In this document: positions 25,800-36,499 of the stretch, piece by piece
Layout: each line of letters opens with the position of its first letter
Position numbering within the stretch: position 1 is the first letter of the stretch
Assembly: GCA_964019155.1 (NCBI GenBank)
Contig: OZ025241.1
Coordinates: 25,306,559 to 25,370,558 of the forward strand
Reading direction: 5' to 3'
DNA length: 64,000 nucleotides
DNA from: Osedax fenrisi
Lineage: Eukaryota > Annelida > Polychaeta > Sabellida > Siboglinidae
The notes under the pieces: model-generated
Databases searched by the model: none
The model's input: only the letters and a program-made list of their open reading frames with translations
What the model was told of the DNA's origin: nothing
Translations under genes and position numbers: made by a program

Positions 25800-27275
25800 A
25801 TTTAATGGAAACAAAATCTCTCTCCTTAATTCTACCTCCTCAACCTCATCCCTTGATCCTCTTCCCCTACTTATACTCAAACAGATTACCCACGATGTTG
25901 CTTCACCCCTCCACAATATCATCTGCACTTCACTTTCATCCGGCTCCGTCCCTCCTGATTTCAAAGTAGCTGCCATCTCCCCCCATCCTTAAAAATCCTA
26001 ATCTTGACTCCCTGAATTCCTATAACTACCGACCCATCTCCAACCTCTCAATCCATTCCAAATTCCTCGAACGTTTTGTATCCTCCCAACTCATCACCTA
26101 CCTTACAGCCAACAATATCCCTAACATATTCCAAAGCGCCTACCTCCCCCACAAATCTACTGAATCCGCCCTAACCCTCATAACCTCCGACCTATAGGTC
26201 GGAGGTATAACGGAAGTATACTCTATGGCCTGAACAACAACCATGGCACCATACTCGTCCTCCTTGATATGTCCTCGCTTTCGACATCCTTGACCACAAT
26301 GTCATCATACACATACTCTCCGCCATCGGCATCAAAGGCATTGCCCTCAAGTGGTTCACCTCCTACATTACCAACCGCAATTCCTCAGACAGGATTAACA
26401 CACAATCGTCCCCCTCCCGCTCCATTACTCATGGTGTCCCCCAGGGCTCTGTCCTCGGCCCACTCCTCTTCAATAATTACCTCCTCCACATGTTTGACAT
26501 CTTCACTGCCCACCCCGACATCTCCTTCCATACTTACGCTGACGACCTTCAACTATATCTAAACTGCACAGACTCCCCTACGTATACTCCTGAACGACTC
26601 TCCTCCTGTATCAAGTCCATACACCAATGTCTTATCTCCAACTCCCTAAAACTTAACCCCACTAAAACGGAAGCTATTTTTCTCCACTTACCACAACGTT
26701 CCTCCACCCTCCATGAACCACCCCCCCACCTCACTCGACAATACCACACTCCCCTACTCTCAACACGTCCGAAACCTTGGCTTCCATATTGATACCACCC
26801 TTTCCCTTGACTATCATCTTACACATATGACCAAATCCATCCACTACCACCTACATTGCCTCCGCTTAATCCGACGCTCCATTCCGCTCCAGTCCCCTAT
26901 CGTATAAAGTACAAACTCTCCCTAACAATCCACAAAGCTATTCACCACAATTCCCCTGACTACCTTGCCTCCATCCTACATCTACAAACACCAATTTCTA
27001 CACTCCAGACCCGTTCCTACAACACCTTTATCCTTACCACTCCCCATTTATACAAACTCCATTCTTCAAGTATACGCTCCTTTTCCTTCTCTGCCCCTTA
27101 CCACTGAAACTCCCTGCCCAAACACCTACGAATAAACTCATCAACTCCCTCCTTTAAACGCCACCTCAAGACTCATTACTTCTCCCTTGCCTTCCCTCCC
27201 ACTCAATAATTGTCCTCCCACGGACGGCCGATTGCTCAATCACTTGCAGTCCATAAACCAAAACAAAAACAAAAA
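25800..27275 (+). mobile_element. CR1/L2-like retrotransposon fragment with C-rich coding
   Basis: A 5'-truncated reverse transcriptase. YNYRPISNLS at 26020 and LTANNIPNIFQSAYLPHKST come first, then the LLDMS/AFD catalytic region near 26255, GVPQGSVLGPLLF at 26430, YADDLQLYL at 26535 and SFKRHLKTHYFSLAF at 27150. Frameshifts near 26205, 26270, 26735 and 26890 kill it. The end has AAAAC-type repeats at about 27255. Codon third positions are strongly C-rich, unlike everything nearby, so this family evolved under a different base composition. Confidence 0.85.
26183..26206. repeat. 24-bp perfect palindrome within the RT
   Basis: ACCTCCGACC, then TATA, then the complement. The right half and the following bases do not fit the reading frame, so it looks like a short local inverted duplication. 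Confidence 0.7.
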
Positions 27276-27498
27276 GTAAATAAAGTAACATAATAGTATG
27301 TGTTGTATAGTATGTAATGTATCTGTTTAAATAATTGTCTTAGTAGATACATATCGTAGATACTATTTATGACTAATAGATACGATTACAAATACTTTTG
27401 TAATTTTTATAATAGATACAAATACAAATACAAGTATATCTACGATACTGATTTTTTGCCTTTAATAGATACTATATCGGCGATACTACCCAGCTCTG
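27276..27498 (-). mobile_element. possible hAT-type MITE end
   Basis: The plus strand ends in ACTACCCAGCTCTG. Read in complement, CAGAGCTGGGTAGT is a typical hAT terminal motif. The interior has ATAGATAC repeats. The other end was not located. Confidence 0.4.
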
Positions 27499-27499
27499 A

Positions 27500-27715
27500 C
27501 TATATGCTATATATGCTATAGCATAATTGTGCTACTTTATGTTGCCATTAAATGTCTATTTGCTGCTATTAATTTGTCATGCTATTATGCTGCTGTAATT
27601 TTGCTATTTTTAAAGTCTATTTAAAGTCTATTATGCTATTATTATGCTGCTATTAATTTTAAAATTGTATTATGCTGCTATTATGTTGTTATTATGCTGA
27701 CATTAATGTAAACAT
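27500..27715. repeat. AGCATAATAG-type repeat, second block
   Basis: Tandem-like TATTATGCTGCTATTAA motifs matching 25549-25797. Confidence 0.6.
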
Positions 27716-28116
27716 TTTGATTTATATTATTGTATTATATTATCATAATCAATTATAACTTTTAACTTAATATAAATTTTTATATATTTAATATATTATT
27801 TTATCGAAAATAAAATTGTAATATAACTAATTTATAAGTACATTCACTTAAATGTTTAATGGTATTAGAAATATTAAATACCATCACAAATTTTATAAAT
27901 ATTTTATGGATTAAACTATTTTTAAAAGGGACACGATATTCAAAAATGGCTTATTTTACAGGTTGTATTTTTCCTTGGTGGATACAATATATTACACGGT
28001 TTTTATCATAAATAAGTGTTTTATTTTGATCATAAAACACTTATTTAATAAACAATTTTTATAATTGAACCAAGGACATCGAACCATGTCCTTGATTGAA
28101 CTGTACAATTAAAAAG
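27716..28116. other. AT-rich DNA with two perfect stem-loops
   Basis: 28010-28046 is a perfect 15-bp inverted repeat (AAATAAGTGTTTTAT, 7-nt loop). 28071-28094 is a perfect 9-bp inverted repeat (CAAGGACAT, 6-nt loop). No gene assigned. Confidence 0.6.
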
Positions 28117-28203
28117 TAAACATCCATTTATATGTCCAATCAGCGTCAAGCTGGTATTCAATTCTTCTAGAATTTTCCCGATACAGGCAAAGCTTTGATA
28201 CAG
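28117..28203 (+). pseudogene. possible exon of a decayed Cys-rich gene
   Basis: A consensus donor ACAG/GTAAGA follows 28203 and closes in phase 1 a frame reading YVQSASSWYSILLEFSRYRQ. The next candidate exon at 29455 is also entered in phase 1. The 5' boundary (AG at 28115-28116) has a poor acceptor context and no ATG is in frame. Unrecognised product. Confidence 0.2.
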
Positions 28204-29454
28204 GTAAGAAAATATGTGTGTTATTATCATCAAAAGCACGATAACAATGATTATTTTAGGAAAATAATTTTACACTGTAACTAATTATGAACTTTTTATC
28301 TATAAAGGTGCCCATAATTATATTGTATATACTTTATAATAACTTCATAAAATACTACACAATTTTAAATAAATATTGACATTTAAATGGTGGCAAAATA
28401 GATTTTAAATCTAAAATATATAATAATTACAATTAATAATACTAGATATCAGATTAATATCAAATTAATAGATATCATTATGATTTACATAAATATTGAA
28501 CAAATGTTTTATCACAATTATTGTTTGAAAATGATTTTCAAAATGATAGATTTATTAATGTTACATTAAATTTATTTGAAAAATAATTTGTCAATTAATA
28601 ATATTCAATATCAACTTAATAAATCATTTATTTAATATCTTATTTACATATATAATATTATTATTTTTACTTATAAATATATATAATAAGTTATTATAAT
28701 GTTATTATATATTATGTTATTAAATAACAATTAATATATATATAATAATTATAATAATTGTATATCATAAAATTTATGATATACGTATATTTATGATAAA
28801 TATACGTACTATATTAAATATAATATTTACTATATTTAATATAATATTACATGTTTAGCGAGCTATAAGTTATAGTATAAATAATTTTTAGATAATAATT
28901 TATTATAATTTTAAAGTCAAAAATGCTATATGAATTAATTATTGTTGAACTTACTTAAATATTGGTATTATCTATAAAAGTGTATAAATATATTATATAT
29001 ATTAATCTAATAAGTAAATCTTTTATATAAAAATTTAAAACATGTGCTATCAATATATTTTTAGAAAATAAACTATTTTCAATAAATAATATTGTATATC
29101 AACTTAATGAATTGATATAATATATAGTATTGTATATATTCGTATAAGAACTGTATACTTATAAATAAATTTAAATTAATAAGTCGTACGAAATTACCTC
29201 GTACGAAGTTACTGGTATTCGTTATAATTATAGTTGGGTGGTTGGTGAAATTTCTTGGTTTTTGAACAATACATTGATTGCTATGTATAACATATACTGT
29301 ATAGGTGTAGCTAAATAAATATGTTATACTATGATTACATAATAATGAAGAGTTATTTTAATAATTAATGAATAAATAATCTTGGTCAATAAGTAATTAA
29401 ATTTAACTTATCTATCTCAATACATTGATATATTTATCTATATGGGATTTGTAG
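28204..29454. other. AT-rich DNA
   Basis: No supported feature. Two TCGTACGA palindromes 15 bp apart lie at 29184-29206. Confidence 0.4.
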
Positions 29455-29631
29455 GACACTGTTGGCAATAAAGAGAAACTTGTGAAAGATGTTCTTATGT
29501 CATCTCATGCGTGACGTTTCCTGGATATCCACTAAAGAACTATACAACAATTGATGGACGCTGCCCTACCAAATGTTATGAGCTATAGAAATAATCTGAT
29601 GTATCATGGAGTACTGATATAGCTCGACCTG
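29455..29631 (+). pseudogene. Cys-rich exon interrupted by in-frame stops
   Basis: Bounded by a TTTGTAG acceptor-like site and a strong CTG/GTAAGT donor, 177 nt, phase 1-1. One frame is Cys-rich: HCWQ, stop, RETCERCSYVISCVTFPGYP, then TTIDGRCPTKC and, after two more stops, SDVSWSTDIARP. Cys spacing and the low AT content relative to the flanks suggest a former extracellular module. Three stops (TAA, TAG, TAA) make it a relic unless it is spliced differently. Stop reassignment is not supported by the intact standard-code frames elsewhere in the window. Confidence 0.35.
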
Positions 29632-30014
29632 GTAAGTAACATTAGTATATATACCTAGTTAATTGTATGTTAAAAAATCCATATCGAACCAACTTCCACT
29701 TGCCCTACTACAAATAAATACATTTATATCTGACGGTTATTTTATATCACTTAATCGTATATATCGTATATTTTTTTTAATATATTCATATATCAACATA
29801 TAGTTTTACAATATATAACTTATACATTATATTATAATATTTATTACTGATTAAGTATTATTAATATATAATATAAATATTTAATATGTATATATTTAAT
29901 ATATAATATAATATTATTATTTTCATAATATTAAATATTTTCTATGTAGATATAAATTATATATATTATATAATATATTATATTAATATATAATATAATA
30001 CTATTGTTTTGTAT

Positions 30015-30046
<32 letters not shown>

Positions 30047-30148
30047 GTATATTATATACTATATATACATAGGAAATATTTAATATTATGAAAATAATAA
30101 TATTATATTATATATTAAATATTATACATATTAAATATATACATATTC

Positions 30149-30184
<36 letters not shown>

Positions 30185-30334
30185 CAATATATAATTATAA
30201 TTATTTTAATGCATGTTGAACTATATTTATACTAATCTAATAGTCGTAATTGTATTGATACTTTATTAATTCTTATTACTCTATGTATCGCTATTGTTCT
30301 TGTACAGATATATATATATATAGTTACTATAGGA
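29632..30334. other. AT-rich DNA
   Basis: Mutually complementary TATTAAATATT-type segments near 29930-30130 and two TA runs (30018-30042, 30152-30181). No gene. Confidence 0.4.
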
Positions 30335-32110
30335 GTGATTGGATTAGTTAGGAAATGTGTCAATACACACCGTACTGTGACGTTATATCATATTGTAATG
30401 TCACGTTACATCATATCATACTTTCAGACCACCGTACTCTCACGTTATATCATATTGTACTGTCACGTAACATCATATCATACTTTCAGACCACCGTACT
30501 GTCACGTTATATCATATTGTACTGTCACGTAACATCATATCATACTTTCAGTACAACGTAATGTCACGTTATATCATATTGTACTGTCACGTAACATCAT
30601 ATCATACTTTCAGACCACCGTACTGTCACGTTATATCATATTGTACTGTCACGTAATATCATATCATACTTTCAGACCACCGTACTGTCACGTTATATCA
30701 TATTGTACTGTCACGTAACATCATATCATACTTTCAGACCACCGTACTCTCACGTTATATCATATTGTACTGTCACGTAACATCAATTCATACTTTCAGA
30801 CCAATATTCTGTCACGTTATATCATAACATGCTGTCCCCTCTAGCACAACGTACTGTCACGTAACATCATATCATACTTTCAGACCACAGTACTCTCACG
30901 TTATATCATATTGTACTGTCACGTAACATCAATTCATACTTTCAGAGCACTGTACTGTCACGTCATATCATATCATGCTGTCCCCTCTAACACAACGTAC
31001 TGTCACGTAACATCATATCATACTTTTAGACCACCGTACTGTCACGTTATATCATATTGTACTGTCACGTAATATCATATCATACTTTCAGACCACCGTA
31101 CTGTCACGTTATATCATATTTTACTGTCACGTAACATCATATCATACTTTCAGACCACCGTACTCTCACGTTATATCATATTGTACTGTCACGTAACATC
31201 AATTCATACTTTCAGACCAATATACTGTCACGTTATATCATATCATGCTGTCCCCTCTAGCACAACGTACTGTCACGTAACATCATATCATACTTTCAGA
31301 CCACCGTACTCTCACGTTATATCATATTGTACTGTCACGTAACATCAATTCATACTTTCAGACCAATATACTGTCATGTTATATCATATCATGCTGTCCC
31401 CTCTAGCACAACGTACTGTCACGTAACATCATATCATACTTTCAGACCACAGTACTCTCACGTTATATCATATTGTACTGTCACGTAACATCAATTCATA
31501 CTTTCAGAGCACTGTACTGTCACGTCATATCATATCATGCTTTCCTCTCTAGCACAACGTACTGTCACGTAACATCATATCATACTTTCAGACCACCGTA
31601 CTGTCACGTTATATCATATTGTACTGTCACGTAACATCATATCATACTTTCAGTACAACGTAATGTCACGTTACATCATATCATGCTGTCCCCTCTAGCA
31701 CAACATACTGTCACGTAACATCATATCATACTTTCAGACCACCGTACTGTCACGTTATATCATATTGTACTGTCACGTAACATCATATCATACTTTCAGT
31801 ACAACGTAATGTCACGTTACATCATATCATACTGTCCCCTCTAGCACAACGTACTATCATGTAACATCATATCATACTTTCAGACCATCGTACTGTCACG
31901 TTATATAATATTGTACTGTCACGTAACATCATATTATACTTTCAGTACGACGTAATGTCACGTTACATCATATCATGCTGACCCCTCTAGCACATCATAC
32001 TGTCACGTAACATCATATCGTAATGTCACCGTCCAATACAACGTAATGTAACGTTACATCATATCATACTATCACCTTCCAGCACAACTACCTGTCATGT
32101 TACTTCAAAT
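30335..32110. repeat. 62-bp satellite array, about 28 units
   Basis: The 62-bp unit has two related halves (CGTACTGTCACGTTATATC and TGTACTGTCACGTAACATC, then TTTCAGACCAC). Variant blocks with CTGTCCCCTCTAGCACAACG recur near 30830, 30980, 31250, 31395, 31540, 31690 and 31840, giving higher-order structure. Each unit presents TGTCACGT twice. It lies in what would be the intron between the candidate exons at 29455 and 32236. Confidence 0.9.
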
Positions 32111-32235
32111 CGTACTATCAACTTAATGACGGGAAAGACGGGTAAACGTTCCTTCAGAAATACACAATTGTATGGGATTCTAATTGGTTAGAATTTATTT
32201 TATATAAACAAAATTAATTATAATTTATTTCATAG

Positions 32236-32295
32236 ATGCTTATAATGATGTGGAAACATCAAAGAGAATACAGAATTTTTTAAGAAACCAATAAA
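32236..32295 (+). pseudogene. possible terminal exon with overlapping poly(A) signal
   Basis: TTTATTTCATAG acceptor-like site, then a phase-1 frame AYNDVETSKRIQNFLRNQ ending at TAA 32292-32294. AATAAA (32290-32295) overlaps the stop. Phase matches the donor at 29631. Chance cannot be excluded. Confidence 0.3.
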
Positions 32296-32399
32296 ATTTA
32301 TTTAAAAAAATATAAAAAATATCTTGTTTATTTTATACTTCAATAAATTTCATAATATTATCAAGAGTTTAGTGAATATTTCTTATATAATATGTAATA

Positions 32400-32762
32400 T
32401 ATATTGCGTAAATAATTCGCAATGATCTTTGCGTCTATTATATGTCTTTTTTGGCTATGTATTATTGCGCACAAAATATGCAAAATAAGTTGTGGATAAA
32501 ATGCGCAATGTTCTTTGCGTCTATTAGATGTCTTTTTTGGCTATGCTTTATTGCGCACAAAATATTGCGCATTTTATCCGCAAAGAATAATGCGTCTTTT
32601 ATCCGCAAGGAACATTGCAGATAAAATGTGCAAAGAATAATACGTATTTTATCCGCAAAGAACATTGCAGATAAAATGTGCAATAAAAACATAGCCAAAA
32701 AAGACAGATAATAGACGCAAGGAACATTGCGCATTATTTGCGCAATGTTTTAGATTATTGTT
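32400..32762. mobile_element. TTGCGC-type MITE, copy 2
   Basis: Several inverted TTTATCCGCAA and TTGCGCA motifs, so that most of the element can fold. The right end is GTTTAGATTATTGTTTACTGGGAT. It interrupts the non-LTR tail that follows. Confidence 0.5.
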
Positions 32763-32764
32763 TA

Positions 32765-32950
32765 CTGGGATTACATCGATGATATGTAAGCTTTGAGGTG
32801 TGTAATAAAGGACGGGTGTGAATGGATTGATCTAATAGAGGCAGGGAGGGAATTCCATAAGGATGGAACCATATAACTGAAGGCGCGTTAATGGTATTTC
32901 AGGTATGAGACACGAGGGCAAATTAGGGAAATGTCAGCATTAGATCTATA
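32765..32950 (-). mobile_element. CR1/L2-like RT C-terminal tail
   Basis: The minus strand reads FSYMVPSLWNSLPASIRSI and then SFITHLKAYIS, the usual FSxxGPxLWNSLP...SFKxHLKxYL ending of CR1/L2-type ORF2. Confidence 0.75.
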
Positions 32951-32954
32951 TATT

Positions 32955-32955
<1 letters not shown>

Positions 32956-33004
<49 letters not shown>
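32956..33004. repeat. (TA)n then (TG)n microsatellite
   Basis: Marks the inner edge of the right inverted-repeat arm, as a TA run does for the left arm at 12128-12172. Confidence 0.9.
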
Positions 33005-33006
<2 letters not shown>

Positions 33007-33079
33007 ATATATGGCTATACATGACGGGCGGCATACTTTATAAATGAATATCGTGTGTAGGATGTAATTTATAACTGAA

Positions 33080-33230
33080 TATAGGTGTATGTTGAACCAA
33101 TGGTAGTTTTAGGTAGGGGAATGACTATTACAGGAATCAGGGGTGAAGATGAGGGCATCATTGGTAATGGCAAGGTCGTCATTTTATACTATAACTTACA
33201 TATATGCGAATGTATATACACTTAGGTATA
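33080..33230 (+). other. less AT-rich block conserved between arms, candidate exon
   Basis: Mirror of 11940-12075. The plus strand is open from VYVEPMVVLGRG through GIIGNGKVVILYYN to a TAG. Against the other arm, about three substitutions are silent in this frame and the others are V/F, M/V or G/C. No family recognised. Confidence 0.25.
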
Positions 33231-33307
33231 TCATTTACACCCTATTACTAAATATATATACGAATGTAATTATATCAACATAACAATATTTAACATGTGT
33301 ACTATAA

Positions 33308-33346
33308 TCATAGAGCTAGAGAGAAAGTTTCTCTCTAGCTCTGTGA
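33308..33346. repeat. extended AGAGCTAGAG stem-loop
   Basis: A 15-bp perfect stem (AGAGCTAGAGAGAAA) with a single-base centre, extendable with one G-T wobble. It has no counterpart at the matching place in the left arm, so it was inserted or duplicated alone. Confidence 0.65.
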
Positions 33347-33494
33347 CTATATTGCATCATATTGTATATTAATCTAGGTTATCAGGGGATTAAAATTAGA
33401 CAAAGGCCGGTAATAGTTTATATATAGATTTTACATAATTACACATACATACATGCACGACGTATGCATTGCACTACTATGTATAGTTATATAA

Positions 33495-33552
<58 letters not shown>
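33495..33552. repeat. (TA)n microsatellite
   Basis: Pure TA tract, longer than its counterpart in the left arm near 11680. Confidence 0.9.
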
Positions 33553-33558
<6 letters not shown>

Positions 33559-33600
33559 ATGTATGGATGTATACATTAAATACTAACTTCTGTATCTTGA

Positions 33601-34302
33601 CTATTCAATTTGTCGGACTAGAAGCTGGCCAACAAGTTTAGATACATGGCATTCACGAAGACGATACCGGAGAAGATCGCGGATAGCATACGGAGGACGT
33701 CTAGGGCGGTAAAGGAGATGATCTTGAACATATTCATGAAGATATTCATCTAGCCAAGCAGGAAGAAAACTACTGATGATCTTAATTATCCTGAAATTAT
33801 AAATTGTATATTAATAAATCAATTATCATGACACTATAATATTTATATGTGTATACTAACTTCTAACTTCTGCATCTTGATTATTCAATTTGTCGTACTA
33901 GAAGCTGGCCAACAAGTTTAGATACATGGAATTCACAAAGACGATATCGGAGGCGATCCCGGATAGCATACGGAGGACGTCTAGGGCAGTAACGGAGATG
34001 ATCTTGAACATATTCATGAAGATATTCATCTAGCCAAGCAGGAAGAAAACTACTGATGATCTTAATTATCCTGAAATTATAAATTGTATATTAATAAATC
34101 AATTATCATGACACTATAATATTTATATGTGTATACTAACTTCTAACTTATGCATCTTGACTATTCAATTTATCGGAATAGAAGCTGGCCAACAAGTTTA
34201 GATACATGGCATTCACGAAGACGATACCGGAGGCGATCCCGGATAGCATACGGAGGACGTCTAGGGCGACAACGGAGATGATCTTGAACATATTTACATG
34301 TA
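33601..34302 (-). repeat. three tandem 280-bp exon-like cassettes (right arm)
   Basis: Mirror of 10963-11648. Minus-strand frames 33790-33601 and 34070-33881 are open from the acceptor-like tract to the stop (TAG and TAA). Both keep the RRPPYAIRD and VRQIE segments; substitutions but no frameshifts distinguish the copies. The third is truncated at the same place as left-arm copy 1. Confidence 0.5.
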
Positions 34303-34448
34303 AATATTGGCGTTATTTTTGATGATACTAGGATGCCCTTAAAGAATATAGTTAAACATTTTTCAAAGTTTTAAAATATATTTTATTTATAATAATTAAG
34401 TGGCGGTATACTGGTATATAGTGATACTAAATAAATCGTGTATATATT

Positions 34449-34482
<34 letters not shown>

Positions 34483-34483
<1 letters not shown>

Positions 34484-35575
34484 TAATGCTGTAAAATTTA
34501 AAATACTATATTAATTAATAATTATTAAAATCATATATAATTAATAATATACAATTAATTGTTATTAATTAATAATAAGTATTGATAAATAATTATTAAT
34601 TAGTAAATTATAATTGAATAATTATTAGAATAATATATAAATTATAATTAATAATATACAATTAATTATTATTACTTAATAGTTATAATTGAATAATAGT
34701 ATACATAGTATAATATTTATTTGTATATTATATACTTAATATACCATATATAGTTACACGCATATCTGTATATGTACGACGTACAGTGTACGTCGTACAC
34801 TGTACACATGTTTTTATATGTGAATATAAATGCATAGTAATCAAGCAAGCACTGTATAATTATAATCCCTTGCTGACCTAGATAACTGTGTGCATAGTAA
34901 ATTATATTATGATCATTATTCATGTTTCGTGAGTCGACTATGATCATAGTTAAATATAGAATATTCACCTAACTTAGCGCGTAATAATTATTATAATAAT
35001 ATATAAATAATAATTACTAATATACAATTAATTATTATTACTAACAAATTATTATTAATAAATAATTATTAAGATAATATATAATTAATAATTATTAATA
35101 TATAATTAAGTGTTATTAATTAATAATAAGTATTGATAAATAATTATTAATTATTAAATTATAATTGAATAATTATTAAAATAATATATAATTAATTGTT
35201 ATTAGTTAATAATAAGTATTAATAAATAATTATTAATTAGTAAATTAAAATTGAATAATATATAATTAATAATTATTAATATATAATTAATTGTTATTAA
35301 TTAATAATAAGTATTGATAAAGAATTAATAATCAGTAAATAAGAATTGAATAATTATTAAAATAATATATAATTAATAAATTATAATATAAAATTAATTG
35401 TTATTAATTAATAATACGTATTGATAAATAATTATTAATTAATAATTATTAATATATAATTTATTTTTATTAGTTAATAATAAGTATTGATAAATAATTA
35501 TTAATTAGTAAATTAGAATTGAATAATTAATAATTATTAAAATACTATATAATATTAATTAATAATTTTACAGCA

Positions 35576-35579
<4 letters not shown>
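34483..35579. mobile_element. AT-only element with hAT-like ends, right-arm copy
   Basis: Begins TTAATGCTGTAAAATTTAAA and ends TAATTTTACAGCACTAA. It contains one copy of the ACGCGCTAAGTTAGG segment in reverse (34700-34985). Within it, 34773-34799 is a nearly perfect 27-bp palindrome of two TGTACGACGTACA-type halves. Confidence 0.55.
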
Positions 35580-35615
<36 letters not shown>

Positions 35616-35929
35616 CATATTATTAATAGTTGTATGTTATCTATAGATATTATAATTATAACTTATACACATATTCCCATATAATAATGTTTATATTATA
35701 TATGTCTACATATTATAATATTTATTTGTATATAATATACTTAATTTAATATTTGTATACTATATATATAATATATTATATATTATAATAAATAATTTAT
35801 ATTAAATTATCAAAATAATAAAGTATTTATTGTAAAATTCTAGGTTTTAAAGATTGTTATTAAGTTTTGTTTGCCTATTTGTAAACCAGTTATAATTTTA
35901 TAACAATGCATAATACATATTTATACATG

Positions 35930-36499
35930 TATATAAACGCAAATATATAATTAAGTGTTATTAGTTAATAATAAGTATTGATAAATAATTATTAATCAGT
36001 AAATTATAATTGAATAATTATTAAAATAATATATAATTAATGTTATTAATTAATAATAAGAATTGATAACTAATTATTAATTAGTAAATTATAATTGAAT
36101 AATTAATAATTATTAAAATAATATATAATTAATAATTAATAATATACAATTAATTAGTATTACTTAATAATAATTATTGTTAATAAATTAGAATTGAATA
36201 ATTATTAAAATAATATATAATTAATAATAAGTATTGATAAATAATTATTAATTAGTAAATTAGAATTGAATAATTAATAATTATTAAAATAATATATAAT
36301 TAATAATTAATAATATACAATTAATTAGTATTACTTAATAATAATTATTGTTAATAAATTAGAATTGAATAATTATTAAAATAATATATAATTAATAATA
36401 AGTATTGATAAATAATTATTAATTAGTAAATTAGAATTGAATAATTAATAATTATTAAAATACTATATAATTAATAATTAATAATTTTACAGCACTAAT
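35930..36499. mobile_element. AT-only element, second partial right-arm copy
   Basis: The same AT-only tandem motif with the same right end TTTTACAGCACTAA (36486-36499). The left end is not preserved. Confidence 0.5.

Noticed and set aside
26549..26749. Minus-strand ORF inside the C-rich retrotransposon (also 25665-25976)
   Set aside because: Shadow of the RT frame or of the palindromic repeat on the other strand.
29455..29631. Reassigned stop codons (TAA/TAG as Gln) to rescue the Cys-rich frame
   Set aside because: The PLC-X-like exon, the gypsy pol halves and other long frames contain no internal TAA/TAG and end on such codons, so the standard code applies.
30335..32110. CRISPR-like array
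   Set aside because: Repeats are contiguous 62-bp satellite units without unique spacers, and the window is eukaryotic.
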